The translations under genes and the position numbers were made by a program. Of a DNA stretch of 64,000 nt, positions 17,326 through 29,300 are shown piece after piece. The DNA lies in the NCBI GenBank assembly GCA_013398175.1, contig VZRZ01003225.1:52404-116403 (forward strand), written 5' to 3'. The notes under the pieces were generated by a model. The model was not told where the DNA came from and did not search any database. It was given only the letters and a program-made list of their open reading frames with translations. Each line of letters begins with the position of its first letter. Position 1 is the stretch's first letter. This DNA is from Climacteris rufus. Its lineage: Eukaryota; Chordata; Aves; Passeriformes; Climacteridae.

Positions 17326-20300
17326 ATGGAGGGCCCTGAGGAGCTGGAAAGCAGCCTCTTGACCCAGCCCTGGGCTTCTGTTCACTTTGGCGAGTCCACT
17401 TTTCTTGCCAAAGTGTGCTTCAGGGATACTGGATATATCCTGCTGATCTCTGACCTCAGCTGTGTCTGGTACGAGAGTGCAGATGCTGAGGCTGTGGGAC
17501 AAAGGTCCAAGGTGAGTGTCCAAGGTGAGAAAAAGCCGGGGACCTCCTTTCCTCCTCCTAGCAGCTGACTTACCAGCATAAACTGCTTGGTGGTACAATG
17601 GCTGTTGATTCTGACAGGGCTTGGGTGCAAATGCCCAACCTGGGAAGTGCCCAGGTGGCTCTGCCCAAGCACTGTCACCCCAGTTGGCCAAACACCCATC
17701 TCCTGGGAGAGTGGGCCACGCTATTTAGCGTGCCTGGGGCAGCCAGGTGAGTCTGTGTGGAGAGCCTGGCACACTCTCTTCACTTACGGGCTGGATGGGC
17801 ATCTGGCTTCCAGGACCAGTGCACTAAAGAGGAGCTTGAAACAAGGCTGCCTTCCATCCAGAGACAGGGAGGTTCTGTTCACATTCATAGCTAGTACAGT
17901 CTCTCATGGGGTATCCTGACAGCTAGGCCCCAAAACCACATGGAGTCATGCCTCATCTCCTCACCCTAGTGCATGTGTCCAGGTCCTGATGTGCTATTGG
18001 AGTAGCCTGTCCCTGTGTCACATAATGGCTGTACTGAGCGGCTGGTGGCAGGAGGGGTGGGCATATGGCTGCAGCCATCCCCCAGCTCTGGCTGGCTGCC
18101 CTGCTGTTGGCCTTTGGCCAGCCTGTGCCACTTGTGGTGCCATGCAGAGCAGATGTGCAACTGGAGACCGTTGCACCCTGCCCATCCTGGGCTTGCAGGA
18201 CACAGGAGCCTTCCCAGCTTGCCTGGCCTGGGAGAACCAGTGAGGAATGTCCTGTCACGGAGCTGGAAGCCTAGGCCCAGGGATGGCTGTTTGCAGTGAC
18301 ACATGCAGTAGTATGGCTCTTTTGGTGCTGGGGTTTCTGCTGTTTTTTCCCCAGAGCTGTGCTGTGCCCCCTAACCTTGCCTTTTCCCAGGAGCTGAACA
18401 AGCGGCTGACGGTTCACGTGTCCTCCTTCCTGAACCACTTGCGCAACCTGGTGTGTCCCTTGCTGGCAGGGCAGCCGGATGCCACCACCGCCTTCTCCTG
18501 CCACCGCTCTGCCAGCGGCCTCAGCCTGCATGTGAAGAGTGAGCTGTCAGGACTGCCCTTCTACTGGGACTTCCACTGCAGCCCTGCTCCCTTGGAGATG
18601 GTGAGTGAAGCTGTAGAGAGTTTGGGGAGGGGAGTGGTCAAAAATTAAGCATTGTCTCCTAATGCTTGAAAGCTTTTGGGTGATCTTGAGCCACGCTGGT
18701 GACTGTGGGTTTCCTGACTCTGCTTTCTGCCCCTCCTAGGGCCAGGGTTTACTGACCCTGTTTCTTCCCATCGAGGCTTTGGCACGTTGGTTTGTGCTTT
18801 GCAGTGAGACAGGGATGGCCCAGCACATGCTGCTGCCAGGGCATGACTGAAATGTCCTTGTGAGAGCTCACCTGGAGTTCTGCATCCAGGTCTGGGGTCC
18901 TCGGCATAAGAAAGACCTATTAGAGTAGGTCCAGAGGTGAGCCACAAAGATGATGAGAGGGCTGGAGCACCTCTCCTGTGAAGACAGGTTGTGAGAGATG
19001 GGATTGTTCGGCATGGAGAAGAGAAGACTCCAGAGAGACCTCACTGCAGCCTTGCAGTACTTGAAGAGGGCTTATGAAAAAACAGAGAGAACAGCTTTTT
19101 ACATGGGCAGATAGTGATAGGACAAGGGGAAGTGTTTTTTAACTAAAAGAGGAGATACTTGGATTAACTGCTAGAAGAAATTATTCATTATGGGAGTGGT
19201 GAGGCACTGGAACCAGTTGCCCAGAGAAGTTGTGGATACTCCATCCCTGGAAGTCTTGAAGACCAGGCTGGAGTGGGCTTTGAACAACCTAGTCTAGTGA
19301 GTGATTTTGAAGGTCTCTTCCAACCCAAACCTTTCTATGATTCTGTGCCCATTGTGGGGTGATGCCCTGTCAGCACCCTGTAGAGCAGAGCGACGCTGTT
19401 CTCTTTAGGTGCAAGCCGCCAAGCGGGGTACCGGGCGGTGGGTACCCCCAAAGGACCTCCAGGAAATAAAGCGGGATCTTCCCGGCCTTTAAGGGCTCGC
19501 AGTTTCACGGGGATGCCCAGCAGGTCGTGGTGCAGAGGCAGCCCCTCGGCCGGGCTCCCCTCGGGGCCCTGCGGCCCTGCGCGCAGCAGAGGGCGCCCGG
19601 CGCCNCCCGGCAGCCCCGGCGCCCCGCGTTTCCTCTGCCCCCGAACGGCCGTGCTTGGGCACCACGGGGGGAGAGCTGGGCTCCCGGCTGCTGCGGGGGC
19701 TGTCCTCGCCATCAGGGTTGAACTGGGGAGCAAAGAGTCGGGGTCCTGGCTTGGCTTGCCTCAGGAGCTTAATGTCTCTCCCCGGGCAAGACGCACAGAA
19801 GCTGAGGAGGTGCAAAGCCCATGCTCCCGGCTGCTCCTCTCCTTTAGTTTGGACACGCACTGGATGTCTGCGAGGCACCGTGAAGGTGGGAAGCAGCTGG
19901 AGTCCTGAGCGTGGCTGGTGTGGATGCAGCAATGGGGACCAACTCTGCCCCGGCCAGGGGCTCGAGGTGGGCATAGAGCCTGCCTGACTTGGCCCATCTC
20001 AGCTCTGCTGCAGGTGGTGTGCTCCAGGTGCTTGGGTGGGTGATGGCCGTCACCTCTGTGGCTCGTGCCTGGGGGTGAGCAGAGCATGGGGCCCACCATG
20101 AGCTCACCAGAGGAGTGAGAATGCTTCAGGAGCAGTGCTGGGTTTGCTCTCCTCTCAGCTGTGGGCTCAGCCTTGCCACAGAGCCAAGGGGGATCTCAAA
20201 TACCCTTCCAGAGACTGAAGGAGGTGATGGAAGGGAGACTGCTTCATGTGCCTGCTGGGCCGGGGTGGCCCAGCTGGGCTCTGGGGCAGAGGACATGCCC

Positions 20301-23300
20301 AGGGCTCTGCATGGGGCTTGTGTGGGTGTAAGTTTGGGGGGCACCGATGGGGCTGCAATGGGGAGCTGCAGCCAGTGCGAGTTCTGCATGTTGGGATCCC
20401 TTCTGCTTTTGGTCTTTCCTGCCTGGGAGATTTTCTCCTGTTTATCAAGCTGCAGTTTGACACCTTGGGTCTTTCTGGTTTTTCACCCAGCTCTGACTGT
20501 TTGCAGTGTAGGAACATGCCATGAGGTGTGCAGAGCCGTGGGGAGGGTCTGGGTGGCACATGGGGGGCTCTCTGTCTCCTGCTGCACCCCAAATGGTGAG
20601 TGGAGCATTGTCTGTCTCTGCACTCTGTTTCTATCAGGCTCTCCCACCTAAGTTCTCCCCTGCTACAGCCCCGAGCTGTGAAAAGATGGGGCTGGGATGG
20701 AGGGATGTGTTCCACAGCATCTGGCCTGCCTTCTCCCAGCTCACACCTTTTCACCTCTTCCCACTGGATTTGGGTGAGATATGGGGTATTTTGGGGGGCC
20801 CTGTGTGACCTGGGCTGCAGCTCTTGCTAGGACCTTGCTGGCTGCCCTGCTTGGACAACTCTGTGGACAGCTGTGTGCCTCCCTAGGCCTGGACCTTTCC
20901 TAGAGTGTTCCTCCTCCATCATAGGTGTCCCGTCACCTCGTGCGGCCCCTGATTCAGATGAACCTGGTTCTGCAGCGCCAGGTGCAAGAGCTGACTGCCC
21001 TGCTGCTCCAGAAGGATGCTGAGATTGAAGATTACAGGGAGAGCGGGGCCACTCTCAGCAGAGGTGAGGAGGGACGCCTGGGGCAGGGAGTGAGTTTCCT
21101 CCTTAGCACTGGGCTGGCGTGCTCTGCTCCCTCTGGCTATTGCCCAGCCAGGCTTGTGTTTCATGTTTAGCTGAGCCGGCAGCACGACGGTAGCCAGAAG
21201 GCTGGGGAGCAGCCTCTGGGGAGAGCTGGGGGAGGAACAGCCCTTGCCCGATAGCTGTAGAAGTTGGGGAGTCGCCAAGGGGCTCTCCACTGCTCTGAGA
21301 GCACCTGGCTGGTCCCCAGCAGCCAGCAGGGGATGCCAGCAAGGGCTGGCCCTGCAGTGGTGTCAGGCTCCCTTCCTGAGTGCAGTAGCTCACTGAGTGC
21401 TTGGAGAGCAACCAGGGGCTCCCGGCTCTCCCGGATGTGGGAAGTGCAGCTCGTGGGCCCCTCTCCAGTGCCCAGCCCACTTCACCACTGGGGGGATGGG
21501 CAGGCAGTAGCCCCCTTGGGTAGGACGTGGGTCAGGACCTGCTGGGGGAAGCCACTCTGGGGGGTGGTTTTTCCTCCTTCCGTGGAGGTTGGCTGGGTTT
21601 TTGCGTCAACCTTTGCTAGTGCCATGCTTTGTCCTGCTGCCACAGGTGATACCTGCCCTTCTGCAAGAACCTTTCCCCCTGAGGATACAGGGACCAATGG
21701 GGGTCAGCCCTGGCTTGTGTGTCATGTCCAGGAAGGCATTGTGGTCCAGACCCTGTCCCATGACAGGTACCCCACCATAGGAGCCTGGATCTGCCCTGTA
21801 GGTGCCCTAGAGCTGCATCAGCCATCTGCACTTTCTTCTCTCCTGCTGCATGCCAGGTCTGCAGCGCTTGGAGCAGCCAGGACAACCTGTTTTGGGTGCA
21901 AGGACTGATACTGGTGAGCAGCTGGCCTCTCTTGTCCCTTACCTGGTGCATGGCAGAAAGCTGCAAGGAAGCATTGCACCACAGTAGCTGAACAAATCCA
22001 GCCAGTGCTTCTCCAGACCATATCTTAGCAACAATGGGGAAAAACAAATGTTTTGGGCAAGGTGCAGAGCAGAACAACAGGGGTTTGTCCCTGTCCTGCA
22101 AGGGGAGGACAGGCTGGCTTACCCCTTCAGAAGAGCAGCTGGACAAGCAGTGCCCTGTCCTACAGACTCAGGCAGCTCTTTCCAGCTGAAAGATTTGGGA
22201 ATGGTGTTCTCTGCTCCTCGATGTGGGAAGGGTGCTGGGACAAGTGTGGATGACTCTTGGCTCTGCCTGACTACTTTGTGCATCAGCAGGCTCAGCCATG
22301 CTTTGTGCACCTTTTGCTAACCAGGTGATGTGTCCCTTGGCCAAGGGGCCTCTTGCGCTCTCCTGCTGGCTCTGGGATGAGCGTGCTGGAGCTTTTTTTC
22401 CTGCAGCATCCTCACCCTATGGGCAGGGGAAGGGGAATCTGAGGTGGGAGGTCCAGGCAGACCAGCCCAAGCTGATCCCTCTCTACCTTGCAGACCGCCT
22501 GCGGACAGAGCCCTTCCAGGAGAAGATGTTTCAGCAGAACTTCATGGCTGAGGTAAGGAGCAGTGCAAGTTCTCTGTCCTTTGGCAAAGGGGTGGTTGGG
22601 AGTTGTCATCAGCAGCCCCACTGTGAGGTGTGCCAGGCTGGATGGGAGCACTGATGGGGGTAGCCCTCTGGCTCTCCCATGGCCCTCTTCATGTCGTTGC
22701 ACCTCATCTGCACAGCTAGCAGAGCTGGGGACCTGCCTGACCCAGCTGGATGGGAACTACCTGGTTGCTGGGAGCTGCCAGAGGTGTGAGCTAGGGTGGC
22801 TGCTCTACAGGAGTGTGCCATCACTGGAGCATATTCACCTGCCTGCCACAGTTGCTCTGGATCTAAATACCAATGCTGATGGCAGGCAGGGATCAGTTGA
22901 ATGAGGAGAAGCCATCTCCTTTTGGTTCACGTGCTGCTTTTAGAGGTGACTTTGCAGTGACACATTGTGGGGACAAGAGCTTTTTAACATGTTATCCATG
23001 CTCTGCCTACCGCTGTCCCCTTGGTGCACTCAGCTCTAAAATCAGACATATGCTCTCTGGAGAGCAGACATATGCTCTCTGGAGAAATTGGAACTGGAAG
23101 GAGACAGTCTTTCCTCTGCTCCTATTTCATTACTGGAAATCATCACAGAAGCACTAAAATGATTCAAACTAAGGTGTTGAGGCCAGAAATTATTGCTGCC
23201 CATTGATGCAAAAAGACTTGGGATGCTTCTGAGTATTCCTTTGCTCACTGTGAAGGCACAGGAGTGGGGAGCAGTGGTACCTGCTGGGGACCAGGGAGTC

Positions 23301-26300
23301 AACCAGGATGTCAGTGGTATCACACAGACTTTTGGAGGATGTGGCTTTATGACACAAGCTGATATTCTTACGCAGCCAACGATAGATGATCTGCAGAGTT
23401 TCTAAAAATTAGAGATAGCCCCTCTTCTATATGTGAGGCATTGCATCCAGGGCAGGCCACTTTCATTTCCCCCTGGTTATGAAGGATAGAGATGAATTCA
23501 CTGCTGGACTGCAACTTGGACGTTGCCTAGGGACCAGTGATCATGACCAGATTACATTCACCCTGGGCAAAGAAAGGACATTCCTAAACAGTAATTTATA
23601 TCCTTCATGCCTTGAAAGAGCTAATTTCCCAAAGCAGGGGGAAAATTATGAGCGAAATCAGCTCAGAGGAAACATTTAGATAGAAAAATGTGAATGAAAA
23701 TTGTGAGCTCTTTCAGAAGAATTTCAGAAGCCACAAAAAGCCACAATTCCACAATCAAGAAAGAGGGTAGCGCTGGCTGAGAGCCCGTTCTGGTTCAGTG
23801 GCGAAGTGAAGGCAGCAATTAGAAATAAAAGAGCAGTTTATAACAAATGGGAGAGTGGGAGTAGATAGCAATCAATATAAATTAGAAATTATGAAGTGTA
23901 GAAAATGGATAGCAGAAGCTAAAGACATCAGGGAAAAATCATGGTGAAGAACAGAAGGAAAGGCTTGTATTTAGCATAGTGGGAGAAACCCCCAAGCTCC
24001 CAGCAATAGGATAAGCTTATTAATAGGCAGAGGTGGTAAAATGATTGATACTGGACCAGACATGGCAGAAGCAATTGGCAAATATTTTGGTACTGTCGCT
24101 GGAAGGATGCAGGTGGATGTTCTAAGACTGGGGGATGATGAAGTGTGCTTTGGTCCAAGAGTCGTCTGAAGAACATCTGCTAAATATGAACTTCAGGCTT
24201 GAAACTCAGAGTCTTCCAAGAGCTGGTAGGGTGTGGGGCATGGGGGAAGGTTCAGAGTGGACAGGAGGAGAGTGAGGCAGCCCTGCACAGAGCCTGGCAA
24301 AAGCAGCTGGTGTGGAGTACATCTGGCAGAGACTGAAAAGATGGGATGGCGGGATGGCAGCTGGTGTTGTCTGTCCCAAGAACAGTCCAGGAGCAGTGTC
24401 TTGGGGCCGGAGTGCTGGATAGAGAATGGGACATTCTGGGAGATGCTGCTCCTCTGTGTCCTCTGGCAGCCAGGTCTGAGCACTGGCCTCAGGGAGAGGC
24501 TGGTGGAGGGATGCAGTTGTGCTTTTATCTGCTGGGAGGGTGTCTGTCCTCTCAGCATTCATCCCATTCTTTACAAACCCACTGATGATACTTTTGGCCC
24601 ATGTGCCCCCCTGCAGCAATGAGCTGTGAGATGCAAACAGCTGCTGCCTTGGGTTTGGATATGGTCCTCTGTCGTTCCTCCTGATGCCTCCTGGGTCTTG
24701 TGTTAGTGAGGAACCAAGCATGGCTTTTCAGCTCTTCACCCCAGTCTCTCCTCTCTTCTTGCAGCAGAAAGGTGGGCTGGATGACTTCACTGTCTCTCTG
24801 CAGGTATTTCAGAGCCCCCAGGCAATTTAGTACTCCATTTGTCAGTTCTTAAAAGGAGCAGCACAAGGAGCTGGGGTCCCTCAGGACATGCTGTGGGGAG
24901 TTGGAACGCTGTGAACAACTTCAGTGTCCAGGTTTTCAAAAAGATGCCAGAAAATCAGTGTGGAGTCACAGGAATGAATTGAGGGCTGGGGAGAGAGCCT
25001 GGCAGTAAGGGACTTGCAAGGGAAGGGCTCTGTCTGGCTTATCAGGGAGAAAATTGAGAGGCACCTTGATTACAGTGTGTGAGGGTCTTAACAAGGAGAA
25101 AATGCTGGTTAGGGAAGGGCTCTCTTTAATCTCACAGAGAGCAGTGGAGCACAAGCCTGGCACTGGGAGACAGAGCCAGGCAATTCCAAGCTAGAATGGA
25201 GGCACTTAGGTTTGCTTCCACAAGTGACTGGGGTATGCTCCCAAGGGCAGAGGTTGATCCTCCATCTCTTAATGTCTCCAAGAGTGGGCTGGGAGCCCAC
25301 CTGGAAGAAAATCAAGTTGCTGGGTTTGGTCTTGGGATATGTGTGGCTGAACATCAGTGGACAGGAGATAAACAGGAGACATCTACTGGTCCTTCCAGCC
25401 TCTCCTTCGGTGAAATGGGGCTACAGGTTGTGGATATTTGGTAGTGGCAAACACCTCCTGCCTGGAGAGGTATTATGATGTTGTGGCACAGGCCTGGATG
25501 TGGGCAAGTGCTCCACAGCGTTGCTCACTTCCCAAACCTTTGCTGTATCCCCCATGGAGAAGAAAGGACCTGTCAGTCTCCCAGGGCAGAGCTGCACAGC
25601 TTCTCAGCTTAGACATGTCCTTTCTCTGGGCTTGTGTGCACTTGGCTGTCCAGGGCATTTTAACTAACCATGGGGAGTTTTCCAGCAAAGCCCTGGTAAT
25701 ATTTATACGTTTAGGAAATGATGCTTTCACACACACAGTTTTTGGCAAGAGTTCACTGCTGAGCAGCTGCCTAGGCTTGGGCAGAGCTGGAAGGAGAGTG
25801 GTGGCTGTACACAAGCCGAGGCAAAGCTGGTGGCTTTTATTGGCAAGCCCAGGAGTTCACGCCATGAGTGGAAGGAGCAGGCAGCTGGAGAGGGCTCAGT
25901 GCTTCGGGGCTGCCCTGGAACCATTCCCAGCAGTCTAGGACCCAACAGGTTGGGGATATTTTGTCCCCAGGTATTCCACTGAGTTACAGAAATGACCCCA
26001 CAGGGCAGTGTGAGGTGCCCATCCATGGGTTTTGAGGGCTTATTCCAGCTTGGCTATGGTCAGTGTTTCATGACACAGCTTATGCCAGAGTCTGTGGTCC
26101 GACTCTGTGAGGGGGTAGGGCCAGGGGGTCCATGCAGAGCTGTGCCCCCAGCGCTGAAGAGGGCAGGGATAGGTACATCGAGGACATGCTCACCGATACC
26201 ATCAGTGCAAATATAGCCCCGCGCCCCAGGATGCTCTGCCCTGGGTATTTTTATCTGCTGTGGCCGGCACGCGGGGGCGGCCGCTCTGCACCTCCGCAAG

Positions 26301-29300
26301 CAGAGCGGGACCTCGGCAAACAGGACGCGGCGGGTTCACGGCTCGACCCCGGGGCCCGGCGAGGAGGAGGAGGATGTGCCATCAAAACAAGCAATGCTGG
26401 AGAGGAAGATAAACAAACAGGCAGCTTCCAGTGCGGCCCCAGCCGAGGGCGAGTGGGAGCCCCGGGGCCAGGGCTGGTGGTGGTGCCGGCGGCGGTGCTG
26501 GCTGACGTCAGGGCACCCGGGGGTCAGCATCCCTCTTATTGTTTCCCACCGGGGCTGGGACCAGGGCCAGGCACCCGTCCCCCTCCCGTGAGGCAACACA
26601 GGCCAACGGGGCAGGTAGAGGATGGCTGGGACACGCTCTGGAGCCACAGGCCATCCCCACGCCGGGTCCAGCTGGGTACCTGCCTGCACACTGCCTGCCT
26701 ACAGCACCCTGCCTCTCCTTTTTAACAGGCACTAAAAATAAGCCCTGGGGAGTGGAGTGGCCATGGTCTGGCCGAGGGCAAAGGCGGTGGTGGCCTGCGT
26801 ATTTTGCAGGGTGGGGACGGCATCCCTCAAACCCACGCCAGCCCAGTGCAGCGGAGAGGAAGCAGCCGTTTGGCTCCTTCAAACGAGGGATGTTTTTAAT
26901 TAGTGCAAGGTAGCTGCGGCTTTGCAGCTGCGACCAGGCTAGAGCGGGGCCGGCGGTGTGAATGTGACATGGACTGCTCGCAGCCAGTGTGGGAGCACGT
27001 GCTGTGGGTGCTCAGCTGGGCTGGGGTCCCTTGGAGTCAGGCTGGGGAAGGAGGTGGTGGCCATGGACTGTTGCTAACAGGGCTGAGTGGTGAAAAAGTT
27101 GCAGCCTGGGACTGGCTTGTGGGACTGCTCAGATGAGCAGAGCAAGCTCTTGTGTGCTGCCAAGTATTCATGCTGTGCTTGCCCAGTGAGACCCATGGGT
27201 GCCAATGTCTTGTTCTGGATTTGTGCCACCTGAGGGGTCCTTGCTTCATTCCTGACTGAGCAAGCTTTGGTCAAACCATCCCATTGCTGCCCTGGGATCC
27301 GACTCCTATGCTGGAAATGCAGTGGGCTGTGGCTGTGCTGGGTAGAGTGGGACACACACTGCCCAGCTCACACATGTGTTTAGGGAGCTGCACACTGCTG
27401 CAAGCAGGAGGGGAGGGAGGACCTCTTGTGCTCAGCATGAGCACATGGACCGGAGCAGGAATGTGAGAACAAGACTAGGAGTGTGCATGCGACCATTGAA
27501 GGGAACAAGACCAGAGCGCCACATCTGCTGGCTGAAGGGGACAGGGCCAGCACTTTGTGCACACAGTGGTGCATTTGGGGAGAAGCACAGGTGGTCATCA
27601 CTGTGTGGGTGCTGGCCACAGCCTGGGCACTGGCCTCTGTGGTGTTTGCCGTGGAGGCGCGTGGCAGTCAGCACTGTGGTGTTATTTATTTATTTGCTGA
27701 GGGCTGATCAGGTGAGGGGCACCCAGCCAGGATGCACTTTCAGGGCTGCCACCAGCAGCCACAGGCCACTTGCAGAAGCAGTGAGTCAGTGGAGCTGCAC
27801 GCTGCTAAAACCAGACTTGGCATGGGCACCTCAGAGCAGCAGTCTGCCCAAAAGTGCCCAGACCGTGGGCAAGCAGTGAGTGCCCAGCTGCTGGACCAGG
27901 GCTAGGCTGACCATGACTGCTCCAGCCCTTGCATCTGCCAGGAGTGCTGTCCCAGGAGCTCTGAGGGGATGCTCCTTCTGAGGATGTGGGGGTTTCACAG
28001 CCCAACCCCCTGTGACTGTGGCTGTGTCACTGTAGAGAGTGGGTGGCACCTGGACCAGGTACAGGCAGCTGTCTACTTGGTCTCAGTCTGCTTCAGCTCA
28101 GCATCACCTGATGATTTGTATGGGGATGAAGGGGTGGACAAACACTGTCACAGCCACCCTCCCTGGAGTACTGCACAGCCCTTGGCTCTGCAGTGGCATA
28201 TGTGGTCTGGCATGTGCAGGGAACCCTCCTTTGCAGTCAGGGTCTTACTTATCCTCGCCATGCCATGCCATGCTGGGTTCTGCTGCAGGCAGGAAGAGGG
28301 GTGTCCCAGGCTGTCTGGGAGAAGGGGCCAGACCCTGCTCCTGCGGGAGAGGCCCCAGCCTGTGCATGGCACTGGCCGTGCAATGCTGCCGAGGAACAGC
28401 TCAGCTCAGGGGATGATTGATCTCGTGTCAGCAGGCGGTGGTTTGAGCCAGTGCCAGGCCTCAGCTCAAATGGGAGCATTGAAGGGGGAGAGCCCCTTCC
28501 CCCTCCTGAAAGCAGAGCAGCAATCCCCCCACCACCACCTCCAGCCCTGCTCCCACATCTTGGCCATTATGGGCCCTGTGGCTGCAGGCAGCTGCCCAGC
28601 CCTGGGGAGCACTGAGGGGCAGCGGGGAGTGCAGAGGCATCTGGGGTCCCAGCCCCACCAGCCTGGGCTCTGTGGCTGTGTTTGGCTTAGAGGAGGGCAG
28701 AGGGGACATGCAGGGGTGGTTGGCAGGGGAGAAGGTGTGGAGCATGGTCTTCCCCTCACCACTGTGCCTTGCAGTCACCTGCCCCAGCCCTTCAGCTCAG
28801 GATGTGGCAGCAGCTTCTGCAAGCAAAGGGCCTCTTGGGGAGGAGAAAAGGGTAGACTTTGATGAGGATCTAAAGGCACTGCTCTGTCAGCAAGAGATGT
28901 GGCAGCATTTCTGTCCCCAGCTGATGGGGTTTGGACTGGGGTGTTGCTATCCCTGCTGTTTCCACTGGCCAAGGGCAGAACAGAGAAGCAGTGCTGCCTG
29001 CACCCCTGGTGCTGCTCCCGCAGCGCCCTGCACCCCTTCTGTGCTCAAAATGGGCTGTCAGGTTTTTTCACCATGTCCCTTTGTGTCCTGAGCCCTTCAC
29101 TAGCTTCCTGCACACCCACAGCTGCACCCCTTTTCCAGTGGCATCCGCTGGCAGTTTTTATTGGTGCTTTTGAAAGCTGATCGCTCCCTATCCCTTGGGC
29201 CAACGCCCCTGTAGCCTCTTCCAGTTGTGCCAGCCTGTGCAGAGGTGATACAGCTGCGCACATCTGGGCAGGCAGCGGCACCTGGGGAGGGCTTGCTCTG

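Noticed and set aside
19335..19733. Minus-strand open frame after the CR1 copy
   Set aside because: Part of it looks protein-like, but it crosses a CpG island and one N, begins within repeat flank, and has no family resemblance.
27969..28862. Plus-strand open frame of 297 codons
   Set aside because: Low-complexity translation with no motif and no codon periodicity evident. It lies wholly in the large intron.
28775..29090. Possible NHEJ1 exon after a CTTGCAG acceptor near 28775
   Set aside because: The translation does not resemble XLF, and the true next exon at 58376 joins in phase and aligns with human.
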